Positions 37,481-48,158 of a stretch of 64,000 nucleotides of DNA are shown here, piece after piece (position 1 is the stretch's first letter; each line of letters begins with the position of its first letter). The stretch lies in assembly GCA_028583605.1 (NCBI GenBank), contig CM053325.1:40289435-40353434 (forward strand). Direction: 5' to 3'. Source of the stretch: Dastarcus helophoroides. Taxonomy: Eukaryota > Arthropoda > Insecta > Coleoptera > Bothrideridae. The notes under the pieces were generated by a model. That model was not told the DNA's origin and made no database searches. It saw only the letters and a list, made by a program, of their open reading frames with translations. The translations under genes and the position numbers were made by a program.

Positions 37481-38612
37481 CGGGTTGGACCACAAGTAAT
37501 GGTACATAGAGCAAGAGTGCATTTTAAAAAGAAAAATGGTGTGATTTAGCTATATTTACCATATGTGTAATATATCTCTTTCTCGCTGACCTTCACATGC
37601 ATTAATGAGTCGCAATGCGCAGGTGTTACAAATCATCTGTGCATGGCCAAACATAAACATCCGTTTAACCCGCGCGTAGCGATTGGTTCATTTTGTTCAA
37701 TTCATGCGCAATACTCGCCATTTATCCATGTTCCATCTTTATCGGATTTGGTTGGAACAAACTCATGAAGAGAATAGGGAGCTGGCCATATAGAAGTATT
37801 ACATATATGATATTTACCTTTTACCAAAAGTTGATATTAACAGGGATATAATGATTTCAAAGTTGAAAAAAAAATCGACTTTTTTGTATAACTAATGAAT
37901 ATATTGAAATATAGGCACGAAATTTGGCACAAGGGGGTTTCTTAAGTCGACGTACTTTAATTTACTAACATATTATCAATAGCTGATAGGAAACGGTCCC
38001 TGCGCTACCCTGCATGACTCTAAATCATAACTTTTTTATGTACCCACATATATTTATTTTAAATGGATAGTTTTATTATTCCATAATTTTTATGTAAAAA
38101 AGTTATATAGTGTCTAGCAGGATAAGGATGGCAAAGTGGCCTCCAAATGGGAACCTATAGTAATATTTTCAAAAAGTTATCACCTCGGCATATGACAAAA
38201 TAAAGAAAACGGTTTTTTGTATCAACATTCAGAAAGTCTACTTTTTTACGTAGAAAATACAGATAAATGAAAATATCTATTTAAATTAAGTGTACGTGGA
38301 GGAACAAAAAATTTGTGATGCTTTAGAACAATACAGCGTAGCTAGGTGGCGCCCCCTAAGAGTTACTGACAATCTGTTAGCAAGTTAGAATTTATCAACG
38401 ACTAAAGAAACCCCCTTACGGTAAATTTCTTGTCTATATTAAAATGTGTTCATCAGGTACACAAAAAAATCACATTTTTTTTTTTCAACGTTTGACACCC
38501 AGTATATCGGTTAATATCAACTTTTCGTATAACGTGAATAGAGCTAAATCAACTTATTTTTATAGGAAAAATCAATTCTTGCTCTATGTAGCATTACTTA
38601 TGGACCACCTTG
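37481..38612. mobile_element. Foldback family E, copy 2 (1.1 kb)
   Basis: Ends match copy 1 at 4903 (left GGGTTGGACCACAAGTAATG, right TTACTTATGGACCACCTTG) and are flanked by TA. The arms meet near 38100-38280. The left arm is interrupted by a small element at 37561. Confidence 0.8.
37561..37809. mobile_element. ~250-bp MITE inside family E copy 2
   Basis: Short inverted ends (ATATGTGTAATA at the left, TATTACATATAT at the right) flanked by a 9-base direct repeat ATATTTACC at 37552-37560 and 37810-37818. Family E copy 1 has one such site uninterrupted (ACATTTACC at 4983-4991). An 8-9-bp duplication would fit hAT- or P-like mobilisation. No coding capacity. Confidence 0.7.
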
Positions 38613-38759
38613 TATATTTTTGTATAGAGAAAAAAATGCTGTTTTATTTAAAATCATTGCTCATTATTGTTTCCTTTTTAAAAAATAAAACTATAGGTTC
38701 TAACTCCAAAACTAGAAGACCAATTAAAAAATCATTTAGATCATTAGGTTCATTTAAAT

Positions 38760-38975
38760 TTTTGTAGTTATCTGGAAAGGAACTACAAACAATCTAAGAT
38801 TTTCAATTTAAAATTGTGCCAAAACGGCAAAGGTACAACATTTTTGTGCCGACCAGGTAATTCATCTCAGAAAATTAGTATACTGTTTGTAAAAACCCCA
38901 ATCCTCTGTATCTGCTGGAAATATTAGTAATAGGTCAAAATCATCAAAAATGGAGTGCTCCGTTGTTAAACATTT
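38760..38975. repeat. Repeat family M, copy 2 (inverted)
   Basis: Inverse-strand counterpart of 31060-31330, with GACCAGGTAATTCATCTCAG and AGTTATCTGGAAAGGAACTA. It begins soon after the right end of family E copy 2. Confidence 0.55.
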
Positions 38976-39110
38976 AGTACCAATTTGACTTTTATTATAC
39001 ATATGGTACTCAAATAAAATTAGAAATTTTTATTGGATACATGCAATTTTGGAAGGCAACCATCCAAATTATGAAAACATTTGCTTATGAGTCTTCTTTT
39101 TTTTTTGGAT

Positions 39111-39672
39111 CGAGTTGGACCTTTCCAAAATTGATATACAAATTTTGTTCCTTGAAACCAATAAGGATTAGAAAGCACAACATTTGGTCTAACGCGTTTT
39201 GATACCCAAGGTATCATTTTCAGAGAGATACCTAAATATTATCCTAAAATTAACCGTTATATATTAAAAATATTCCCTTCGTGCGTAATCGACCACACTC
39301 GAACGCGCACGCTCATCTAATCATACAAGTTGCAGTGTCATAATTCGTTATCATTTAACATTTTTAACTATTTTTAAGCAGGGATGAGTGGCCTAAGGGC
39401 CCAGCGCAACCGTACATAAGCTTACACATGCATTTACCATAGAATTCTTATTTGCTACTCTTATCAGCTTAACATTGTTATTTATCCTATGATCTAATTC
39501 AAAAGCATGATGGGCCACACTTGAGGTCTCCGTTCTGCTATATTTCTAATAAACGAAACGCTTCTTCAGTCGGGTTTTAAGAGACTGTCTAGTGTGCCCG
39601 ATGTACTTTTAATTACAATCTTTACAGGAAATTTGGTAAATACCCGACGTGCCGTTTATTCTACTTGTTTTT
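39111..39672 (-). pseudogene. Penelope-like element: GIY-YIG endonuclease and 3' end, broken
   Basis: On the minus strand from 39660 the frame reads GTSGIYQISCKDCN, a stop, KYIGHTRQSLKTRLKK, then SSVAHHAFELDHR and VKLIRVANK. The GIY and YIG motifs and the following Arg are those of the endonuclease domain of Penelope-like retroelements, which nicks target DNA. At least two stops interrupt it. Downstream (39111-39245) lies the P-type end sequence (CTAACGCGTTTTGATACC region), consistent with the same element. It faces the opposite way to the RT piece next to it. Confidence 0.75.
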
Positions 39673-39689
39673 TTAGATTACCAAAAATA

Positions 39690-39963
39690 ATTTTAATTTC
39701 TCCATTACAATTTTAAATGACTCCTAAACTCCTGTTTTCGTAAAATTCCACTCAAAAATGAATGTTTCCTAGGGTATGGGTTGGATATGTAGATAATGTT
39801 TTTGTTATTTTCGATACAAAAAAATTAAGATTAAGATAATATAATGTTTGTGTTAAATTCACGATTTTCAATTATCAAATTTACCGTAAAGTTAGAAAAA
39901 AAGGAAGGTCGCCGTTTTTAAGCACTAGATATTAGGAATAAAAATAAAGTAGAATTTAATATA
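39690..39963 (+). pseudogene. Penelope-like element: reverse transcriptase fragment (5' part)
   Basis: The plus strand reads FPRVWVGYVDNVFVIFDTKK at 39770-39830. YVDN stands where the catalytic YVDD of Penelope-type RT would be. Further right, KKGRSPFLSTRY and, near the break, KVEFNI appear in shifted frames. The reading frame is cut by the palindromic transposon at 39964 and resumes at 42944. Dead by frameshifts, stops and interruption. Confidence 0.7.
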
Positions 39964-40701
39964 CAGGGTGAGTCACTAAGCGCGAATCGGTCTTTGGTAG
40001 GCGTATCGTTCAAAATATCGAAAAATATTTCGAATAAAAGTTGTTCGAAATAAAGTTTTCCACAACCTAAAATTATTGCCAAATATGGCGGCCTTCCGGT
40101 TGCACCGGAAATGAACACAAGTTTCTTATTTTAAATAGAGCACCCTATGTATTTTTACATTTTTGGATTCCTTGTTAAAAATGAATATGAATTTATTAAG
40201 ACGACATAGGCCCTTAGTTGAACCGTTTTCGCGTAATTTAATTTTTTTGGTTAAATTTGACGATTTCGGAGCTTGACGCCATTAACGATATTTTCCAAAC
40301 GCAATGACTCAGAGTTGTGTGGCATACGGTTTTGGATTCAGGAAAAAATGGAGTATTTGTTTACGTCTTTTCTGTTAGCAAGATTACTTAAATTTCTTCA
40401 CATCCGCCGACTCAATTCTTCAGTTGTTCAAACATGCAAAACTTAATTTTTTCAAATGGAACCTACTATTTTGGATTATCTTATCGGATGCGAAATTAAA
40501 TTACTTCTTTTTTGGTACCAAGTATTGCCACCTCCGTCCAATAATTTTTGAGAAATTTAGAATTTTGTAAAAATTTTAATTAATTTCGTGTTATCGCGTT
40601 AGCCTTGGATGTCGCGGTTTTGTTTCGTCTCGTTTGTCCGGCAATAACTGACAGTTTATCTCATTGCTGTCGCGAGGTCTTGATATTAGTACTGAAAGAC
40701 A

Positions 40702-41566
40702 ATGACAACGACGCATGAAGAAAACCAAGTTTTAGTAGTGGCTGCTCTTGTCCAAGATCCGCATTTAAGTACCAGAATAATAAGCACGGAATTACAAATA
40801 AGTCAAGCCTCGGTTTCACGAATCTTGCGTAAAAATAAGTTTCATCCGTATCGTGTCCAGCTAGTACAGCAACTCAATCAAGCTGATTTCAACAACCGAA
40901 TGCAGTTTTGTGAGTGGGCGTTACGAAAACTACAAGAATAAAATGACTTTTTGGACAGTGTACTATTTACCGACGAATGTACATTTCATAAGAACGGTCT
41001 CGTGGGAAGACACAGCTCCCGTTACTGCCACACTGAAAATCCTCATTGGATAAGGCCCTTAGACCATTAGCATAGGTGGTCTCTCAATGTTTGGGGTGGT
41101 GTCATAGGAAGATTTGTTGTCGGACCACACTTCTTCAATGAACATTTGAATGCCAACAATTACTTCCATTTTTTGCAAAATCAATTGCCCGAAATGATTG
41201 ACAATTTTCCTCTTGCTGTCGTGCGGCAAATGTGGTTCCAATGATGGGGCACCGGCACATTATGGAAGGGATGTAAGGGAGTTTCTCAATACACAATTCC
41301 CTAACAAGTGGATAGGAAGAGGAGGTCCAGTGACATGGCCCGCAAGATCACCGGATTTAACTAAGCCAGACTTTTTCGTGTGGGGTCATGTTAAGCAAGT
41401 TGTGTACCAGGAACCACCAACTACCTGAGAAAACATGATGGACCGGATTCGTGTTGCTTTCCAAAATATCAATGAAAACGTCTTGGTGGATGTGAACAAT
41501 TTTTTGCTACAGAGACTGCGCATTTGCCATCGTGAAGCTGGTGGTTATGTTGAACATTTAATTTAA
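40702..41566 (+). pseudogene. Tc1/mariner-type (DDE) transposase, left copy, broken
   Basis: Begins MTTTHEENQVLVVAALVQDP with a helix-turn-helix stretch (ISQASVSRILRKNKF). A stop at 40939 is followed in the same frame by VLFTDECTFHKNG (first D) and SLNVWGGVIG. After a frameshift near 41230 come NDGAPAHYGRDVREF (second D) and ARSPDLTKPDFFVWG (third acidic site D). It ends AGGYVEHLI. Relative to the right copy the first ~66 codons after the start are deleted. A cut-and-paste transposase relic; inactive. Confidence 0.8.
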
Positions 41567-41632
41567 TGTTATTATTACCATTGTTTATGTATTCTTCTTA
41601 ATATTTGTTGCAACTTACTGTTACCGATTTGT

Positions 41633-42211
41633 TTATTCTTTATTTACTTTCTTTAACGCTTTACACTGAAATCCAATGATGATTTTCAGTATCGTGGTGT
41701 ATCGTTTCCTTCCCACGAAGCGGTTCTTAAAAAATGTTTGTACATTCGTCGGTAAATAGTACAATGTCCGAAAACGGTCATTTTGTTCCTGCAGATTATG
41801 TAACGTCCATTCACACAACTGCATCGATTGTTAGTCAGCTTGATTGAGTTCTTGCACTAGCTAGGTGTGATACGGATGAAACTTGTTTTTACACAACAAT
41901 CATGAAACCGATTTTTGGCTTATTTGTAATGTCACACTTATTCTTCTAGTTCTTAAGTGCGGATCTTGGACAACAGCAGCCGCTACTAAAACTTGGTTTT
42001 CTTCATGCGTCGTTGGTTTTCTACGCTCCTTTTTCTCGTATTTCGTACTACCAGTTCGCTCAAACCTCTCTCTCAATTTAGCGAATACCGCTGAATTTGG
42101 ATGTCTCCGATCGGCAAAGCGTTGGGCATAAATTCTTGAGGCAAGAAATGGATTTCTGTCAGCACTGCCCAAGACGTAAACCATATCGACCAATTCTTCT
42201 TGGGAAAACAT
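41633..42211 (-). pseudogene. Tc1/mariner-type transposase, right copy, truncated
   Basis: Starts MFSQEELVDMVYVLGSADRN and keeps the N-terminal region missing from the left copy (NPFLASRIYAQRFADRRHPN), then TTHEENQVLVAAAVVQDPHL and the helix-turn-helix. A break follows near 41900; the remainder (MQLCEWTLHNLQEQNDRFRT) continues to about 41640 and stops shortly after the first catalytic region. The N-terminal domain resembles the DUF4817-type region of insect transposases. Confidence 0.78.
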
Positions 42212-42943
42212 TGTCTTTCGGTACTAATACCAAGACCTCGCGACAACAATGAGATAAACGGTCAGTTATTGCCGGACAAACGAGACGAAACAAAACCGCG
42301 ACATCCAGAGCTAACGCGATCATACGAAATTAATTAAAATTTTTACAAAATTCTAAATTTCTCAAACATTATTGGGCGGAGGTGGCAATACTTGGTACCA
42401 AAAAAAGGGGTAATTTAATTTCGCATCTGATAAGATAATCCAAGATGGGTGGTTCTATTTGAAAAAATTAAGTTATGCATGTTTTGAACAACTGAAGAAT
42501 TGAGTCGACGGATGTGAAGAAATTTAAGAAAGCTTGCTAACAGCAAAGACGGTAACAAATACTCCATTTCTTCCTGAATCCAAAACCGTATGCCACACAA
42601 CTCTGAGTCATTGCGTTTGGAAAATATCGTTAATGGCGTCAAGCTCCGAAATCGTCAAATTTAACCAAAAAAATTAAATTACGCGAAAACGCTTCAACTA
42701 AGGGCCTATGTCGTCTTAATAAATTCATATTCATTTTTAACAAGAAATCCAAAAATGTAAAAATACATAGGGTGTTCTATTTAAAATAAGAAACTTGTGT
42801 TCATTTCCGGTGCAACCGGAAGGCCGCCATATTTGGCAATAATTTTAGGTTGTGGAAAACTTTATTTCGAACAACTTTTATTCGAAATATTTTTCGATAT
42901 TTTGAACGATACGCCTACCAAAGACCGATTCGCGCTTAGTGAC

Positions 42944-43291
42944 AGGAGGACACCAATCCTACCGCTATATAATTCACGATTCCAACCCTTTAATTTCCTT
43001 ACCCATCTCCTTTTGAGTCTTCCTCTTAATAAAGAAAAAATCAGAAAAGACTTGGAGACAATTAAACATATAGCTGGGGTTAATGGTTTCGATTCTAATC
43101 ATTGCCCACAACAGAAATTAGCAAGTACACGTTTTTTAATCAACAGTCTTTTAAATGTTCCTCTAAGTAAATCCAAAGATACAAAGAAATTAGCTTACAT
43201 TAACGATGTTGCCATTTTTAATGGTTTTCCCGTCGAAAGAGTAAACAGCATGTTAAGAAAATGTAGATTTAATAAAACAATTCACACCTAA
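42944..43291 (+). pseudogene. Penelope-like element: reverse transcriptase fragment (3' part)
   Basis: Continues the RT piece left of the palindromic transposon: RRTPILPLYNSRFQPFNFLT, then LLLSLPLNKEKIRKDLETIK and IAGVNGF, the region after the RT palm in Penelope-like elements that precedes the GIY-YIG domain. Open for about 115 codons to a stop at 43289. The sequence then passes into a family B element. Confidence 0.7.
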
Positions 43292-43640
43292 AATATTTGA
43301 AAAGTTATTGTACTTCCGGTTATACCGGAAATCGACACCAACTTGGTTATTTTAAATGAGACACCCTATATATTTTTTGCACTTTTGGATTTAATTTAAT
43401 ATTTTAAGTCTACCTTAAATAACAAATATTGTTCTTCAAATTTATAGTTTTTGAGATAATTGAATTTTTATAAAAATTTTAAGATATGCAAGGTTTCACT
43501 AAATTCTTTGCATCTTTTTCCAGACACTAGACATTTATTTTATATTTAATATGTGAGTATAAGACATATGAAACTAGCTTGCAATTTTCACAATTTTCAT
43601 AAATTCAAAAACATTATAATGACTGTTGAATTTAGAGTGT

Positions 43641-45796
43641 TCAGGGCCTTTGCTTATAAATGCATTCCCCATTTATCTTTCGAAATATCATAGATACAAA
43701 AGAATGTTGAATACAGAAGTTTTTAGACCTCTTAAATTTTTATTTAAAATAAGTTTGCGGTATACAGGGTGTTACGGTTTTTCAGAGTCAAAGTCAATTT
43801 TGGTTTTTTAAATAGATCACCTAAATTATTTTTTCATTTTCGAATTTTTTTAAAAATTCCACATATGTTTTTTATAACATATCCATATCTAAATTCAATT
43901 GCTTTCGAAATATTGATGTTATACATCGCCACTATGATCTTGATTTTTCATAAATAATAGATATTTATAAGGAATGTTAAATATAAAAGTTTAGAGAAAT
44001 CTTTTCAATTTTTATTTCAAATAATTTTACTATATATAGGGTGTCTAGTTTTCCAAATTTTAAATCAATTTTGGTTTTTTAAATAGAACATTCCAATTAT
44101 GATGTTTTATTTGAACCACTTTGATAATTCTAGAGGTATTTTATAAAACTTGGCCTATCCTTGGATTCAACTATTTTAAAAAAGTTGTTGTTGCTGTATA
44201 AGTATAACTCTGAAACCGTTTAGTATACAAGAAATGGGCTCCTCTTTCCCCTTTTATTTTATTATTGATATATTTTGAAATAATCCAAATTTTTGTTACT
44301 TCATTTTTTTTATTAGACGTCGGACACATATAAACGATCGCGACAGCATTCACGATCGCGTTCGCGATAGCGATCGCGCGCACATAAGTGAGAGAACACA
44401 AATACGCGAGCGCGACCACGATCAAGATTACGATCACGAATGTAATATATGAGGTTATGGGGGAAAAATGTATCCACTTTTTTGAAGTTTTTCATTTTAG
44501 CGCTATATTGACTTATTCAGAAAATTGATCTTAATTTGAAAATTATAAAATTCAATGTAGTGCCCACAAAAACAAAAGTTTTCTCAGGAATTATTTAACA
44601 AGAAAAACCTATAATTACACCTCTACAGAACTTTTTTAGTCATCAAATGAAATTCCACCATCAATATGAATCTCGAAATAATTTTTTTCTATTGAACTTC
44701 AAACTTTTTGGTCAGCCTAACTAATAACCAAGATCCTACGTTATGCCAGGTCTTATGTGACACACTGTATATGTTATTGAATCCAGACATTCACAGGTGT
44801 CGTGTTTTTAATGTCTACACAACTATTTTTAACACTTTCGTTGAGTGTACCTATATTACGATATGTAATTAACATCTTCCCAATCACTGCTTTCTATTTT
44901 CATACATTTCGCAATTTGGCATGACATATTATTTTCAATGCAACATTTTTTCAGTCACGATGTGCTAAATAAAATAAAACATCATCTTTTTTCCGTTTTT
45001 CATGAAGAAATCTTTAAAATCGAAGGTATTTTTCGATTTTTATTGCACGCGATCTGCGAGCAAACATAAACTGCAGCCAACAAGCCAGAGCATATCGCTG
45101 ACAGGTTGCGACAAGTTTGTTTGGCTGCATTTGATTTCTAGAGCTGTATCTGATCGCCGTCGCGAACGTGATCGTGAACGCTATCGCAATCGCTTATATG
45201 TGTCCAGTTTTAATCAAAATGAACTTGAGATCATATTGATGATTTGCCAACTATCAGTATTTTCGAAACAGTTAAATTTATGAAGTCTATTATATAAAAT
45301 GGATGTAGAATTTTCAGTAGAATTCAAAAATGGAAAAACACTTGGAATGTTCTATTTAAAAAACCAAATTAGGTTTGGATTCTGATAAAACAAAACACCC
45401 TGCATAGCGTTAAATTATTCAAAACAAAAATTTAGCCGATTTTTAAAACTTTTACACGTAACATTTCTTGTAGATACCTAATTATTTGTATTAAATCAAG
45501 ATCACATTGATGATTTACAACTGTCAATTTTTGGGAAACAGTTGAATCTAAATGGAAGCATGTTATATAAAACATGTGTAGAATTTTCTGCAAAATTCGA
45601 AAATAAAAAAGTAATTGGGGTATTCCGTTTAAAAAAATAAAGTTTACTTTGATTATGAAAAATCATAGCACCCTGTACATCGCAAACTTATTTCAAATAA
45701 AAGCTTAAGAGGGATCTAGAAATTTTTATATTCAACATTTTCTGTATCTATCATATTTCGAAAGATAAATGGGGGGTGAATTTATAACCAAAGACC
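43641..45796. mobile_element. Foldback family D (2.2 kb) nested in B
   Basis: The left end CAGGGCCTTTGCTTATAAAT is the inverse of the right end ATTTATAACCAAAGACC. Arms match for several hundred bp, with internal TATACAGGGTGTTACGG. The right terminus is a few bases short. A second copy of the left arm is at 20654. It contains the CG-rich element at 44321. Confidence 0.75.
44321..45205. mobile_element. Element with CGATCG-rich inverted ends, nested in D
   Basis: Left end GGACACATATAAACGATCGC, right end GCTTATATGTGTCC with an inverted CG-rich stretch. Both ends are built from variants of GATCGCGA/CGATCGTGA, a strong contrast with the AT-rich host. Read in frame these give runs of Arg, Asp and Glu, which I regard as a composition effect, not a protein. 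No target duplication was recognised. Confidence 0.6.
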
Positions 45797-46849
45797 ATAT
45801 ATATTTTGATAAATTTAAATGGCGATAACTTTGGTAACTCAAATGGAACATCCCATATTTTTTAGCCTATCTTGTGCAGGTTTATATTTACCTTTAACTG
45901 ATATACGCATTGTGGAGGTTTCTCTTACAACTTTCAGAAATAATTGCAATTATGACTTTTAATTTTCTATTTCATATTCATTGAATTCTCATTAAGAGGC
46001 ATATCAGTGAGACAATGAGTAGAAAAAAATGAAATGGTGCCTAGAAAGAAACAATCGGTATCGACAAATAAATTATGAAATGACTGTTACATCATCCGAC
46101 AATAATAAACTATTGATATATATTGATATATGACCACTAAAAAGGATGGTTGGATGTTTTCATATTAGCTTCACCACACACTATCAAATTAAACTATAAA
46201 TAATTTGACAAATGGTTTCCTGATAGTTTAATTGTCGATAGAGGTTAATTCTGCTCATGTCACTAGCATGATATGATTAAAGTTCACTTAATGTAAAATA
46301 GGAAAATGAAAGCAAAAAATTGCAACAATTTCTAAAAGTTGTAAAAGCAACCTTTACAAACCCTATATCAGGTAAAATAAAATTAAAATTCACATAAGAT
46401 AAGCTAAAAATATATAGGGTGTTCTATTTAAAATAACAAAGTTATCGTTGATTGAATTTATCAAAAGTTTCGGTCGTGCATTCAGCACTAGGTATAACGT
46501 TTTTAAATTTATGAAAGTTGTGCAAGCGAGTTTTATAAATTAAAATCTCGTTTCTAGGAAAAGATACAAACAATTTCTCGAAACCTTTCATCTGTCAAAT
46601 TTTTTAGAAAAATCTATTTATCTCGAAAACTATAAAATTGAAGAAGAATGTTTTTTATCCAAAGTGACCTTAAAATATTAAGTACAATCCAAAAATGCAA
46701 AAATATGTAGGGTGTTTTATTTAAAATAACGAAGTTGATGTCAACTTCCGGTATAACTGGAGGTGCAACTTTGCGTATCTTTTAGTTGTATTGGGATTGT
46801 CGACTTTGCTAAGTTTCTCAATTTTTAAACTTTGAAGTAGTTTGAGTGT

Positions 46850-46982
46850 ATAGGAGTTAACTTTAGGATTAGGCTTTGTGTCTCTAAAAATGATGGCTTG
46901 GCTACTAAAAGGCTTTAGAACAAATGTTGTGTTTTTTAATCTTTCTTGATTTCAGGAAACAAGACTTATGTATCAACTATGA
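46850..46982. repeat. P-type retroelement end beside the long acidic exon
   Basis: Carries TTGTGTTTTTTAATCTTTCT and TTTCAGGAAACAAGACTTATG, the right half of element P seen at 54196 and 63170. It stops about seven bases before the TAA that closes the long acidic reading frame (minus strand, 46989-46991). Confidence 0.65.
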
Positions 46983-46988
46983 GTACTT

Positions 46989-48158
46989 TTAACAAGTTTT
47001 TAAAATCCAGATTAATTTGTTATTTGCAAAAGTTTGTGTATTATGTGTGAGAGTAAGTAGTGAATCAGAAAAGTCAACATGAATAAAGCTATCTATACCT
47101 TGCGCAAATTCTTCATTAACACTTCTTTGTCTTTGGGCCTTATTCATCAGGGAACTAAGATCATCATCTTCTTTTTCATACATTTGCTCGCCTTTTTGAC
47201 TTTGTTGCCCTTCAGTCTTTACTTGCCGTGGCTCCCGAACTTTATCAATTTTATTATCTACCATTTCTAGTAAGTACTCAGTAGGACTTTTATCATTTTC
47301 TGTTTTTGGTGTAAAGCTTTCTGATTCCGATACTGATTGAGATTCAGCTGTTTTCTTATGCATCAAAGTTTCTTCTTGTGGTTTCACTATCGTACAATCT
47401 TCATTTGGAATTGTCTTTTTAGATGCTTCCGCTTGAATAGATATCGCGGTCAATTTTACTTCCTTAATGTTGTTTGCTACATCAATTGTTTGTTGATCTA
47501 CATTAACGTTTAAACATTCTGACATATCTTTCATAGCTACAACTGCATGTTCCGATTTCGATTCTTTCAGCGGTTCATTATTCGGTGTTTGTTGTTCAGA
47601 TTTAAATGTTTCTTCATATATAGTTTCAATTTGTGCAAATGTAGCTTTCATTTGTTTGTTATTTAACTCTGAAATTGTAGCTGTAGAAGTTATTTTTTTA
47701 TTTTTCTTTATTGCTGAACATTCCTTTTGACCTTGCACTACTTGTGTTTTTGTTTCATTACCAATTGTTTTATTATTGTCAACTTTGTGTTCAAGTATTG
47801 CAGCTTGATTATTAATATTGTAATCTTCCTGTATTTCAGAAGATTCTAATGAGTTTTCTATGGGATATTCGTTTTCAATTTGAATATTCTCGGTAATATC
47901 TATTTCCGAAATCTCAATGGACCTTTCTTTCTTTGGTTTTATAAGCGTAAATTCCTTCTTCAACGGTGGTTAATTTCTTAGAATCAAAGGGCCGAAATAC
48001 TGCCTCTTCTTCAGCGTATTGTGTGGCTTGTTTGGCAACAGGGCTTGTTGGTTCTTCGATTATTGGTTCTGAGCTTCTAACTTCTACATGTCTTTCTTCA
48101 GAAATGTGTCTTTCAGCCAATAAACCTGATTGTGTGAAATGTTGTAACTGAATAATTG
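46989..48158 (-). CDS. Long acidic linker exon with an apparent frameshift
   Basis: After a strong acceptor (TTTCTCACAG) the frame reads IIQLQHFTQSGLLAERH and on for about 80 residues to a stop at 47914. A second open frame of over 320 codons, offset by one base, overlaps it between 47914 and 47969 and runs to a TAA at 46989. The second part is rich in Glu, Lys, Ser and Thr (for example ERSIEISEIDITENIQ) and ends in a segment with DDDLSSLMNKAQRQRS. The two parts look like one disordered PEVK-like segment broken by a one-base indel, real or an assembly error. The 3' boundary is unclear: a weak GTTAAA donor at the stop would give the expected phase 1, otherwise the exon ends at the stop. A retroelement end lies about ten bases beyond. 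Confidence 0.7.

Larger units (their letters stand above)
39964..42943. mobile_element. 3-kb palindromic Tc1/mariner-type transposon
   Basis: Left arm starts CAGGGTGAGTCACTAAGCGC after TA; the right arm ends CGCGCTTAGTGAC. The arms are inverted copies over about 730 bp (39972-40700 with 42214-42943). The last bases expected at the right end are missing. Each arm leads directly into a transposase start, so two broken transposase copies converge. The arms share the TTTAAATAGAGCACCCTATG motif with the foldback families. It interrupts a Penelope-like RT. Confidence 0.85.
43285..46845. mobile_element. Family B copy interrupted by family D
   Basis: Left part 43285-43640 and right part 45797-46845 together match the full family B copy at 1399-3510, including TTATACCGGAAATCGACACC at the left, the central GCTTCACCACACACTATCAA, and the right-end motif TCAACTTCCGGTATAACTGG. 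The extreme ends are lost or diverged. Family D lies inside. Confidence 0.75.
24474..46988. other. 22-kb intron filled with mobile elements
   Basis: No muscle exon was found between the long acidic exon and the Ig exon at 24186. The interval holds family H, A, hAT, L, E, M, PLE, palindromic transposon, B and D elements described separately. The stretches 24474-26385, 26965-28000, 33150-33320 and 38620-38750 contain nothing I can name, apart from a TACAGGGTATTCAAAATAAT end near 25255 that resembles a foldback terminus. Confidence 0.6.

Noticed and set aside
38444..38767. 107-codon open frame
   Set aside because: It lies across a family E arm and adjoining sequence; no domain, not conserved in copy 1.
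44171..45283. Arg/Asp/Glu-rich open frames
   Set aside because: They arise from the CGATCG-type repeat words at the ends of a mobile element, in both orientations.
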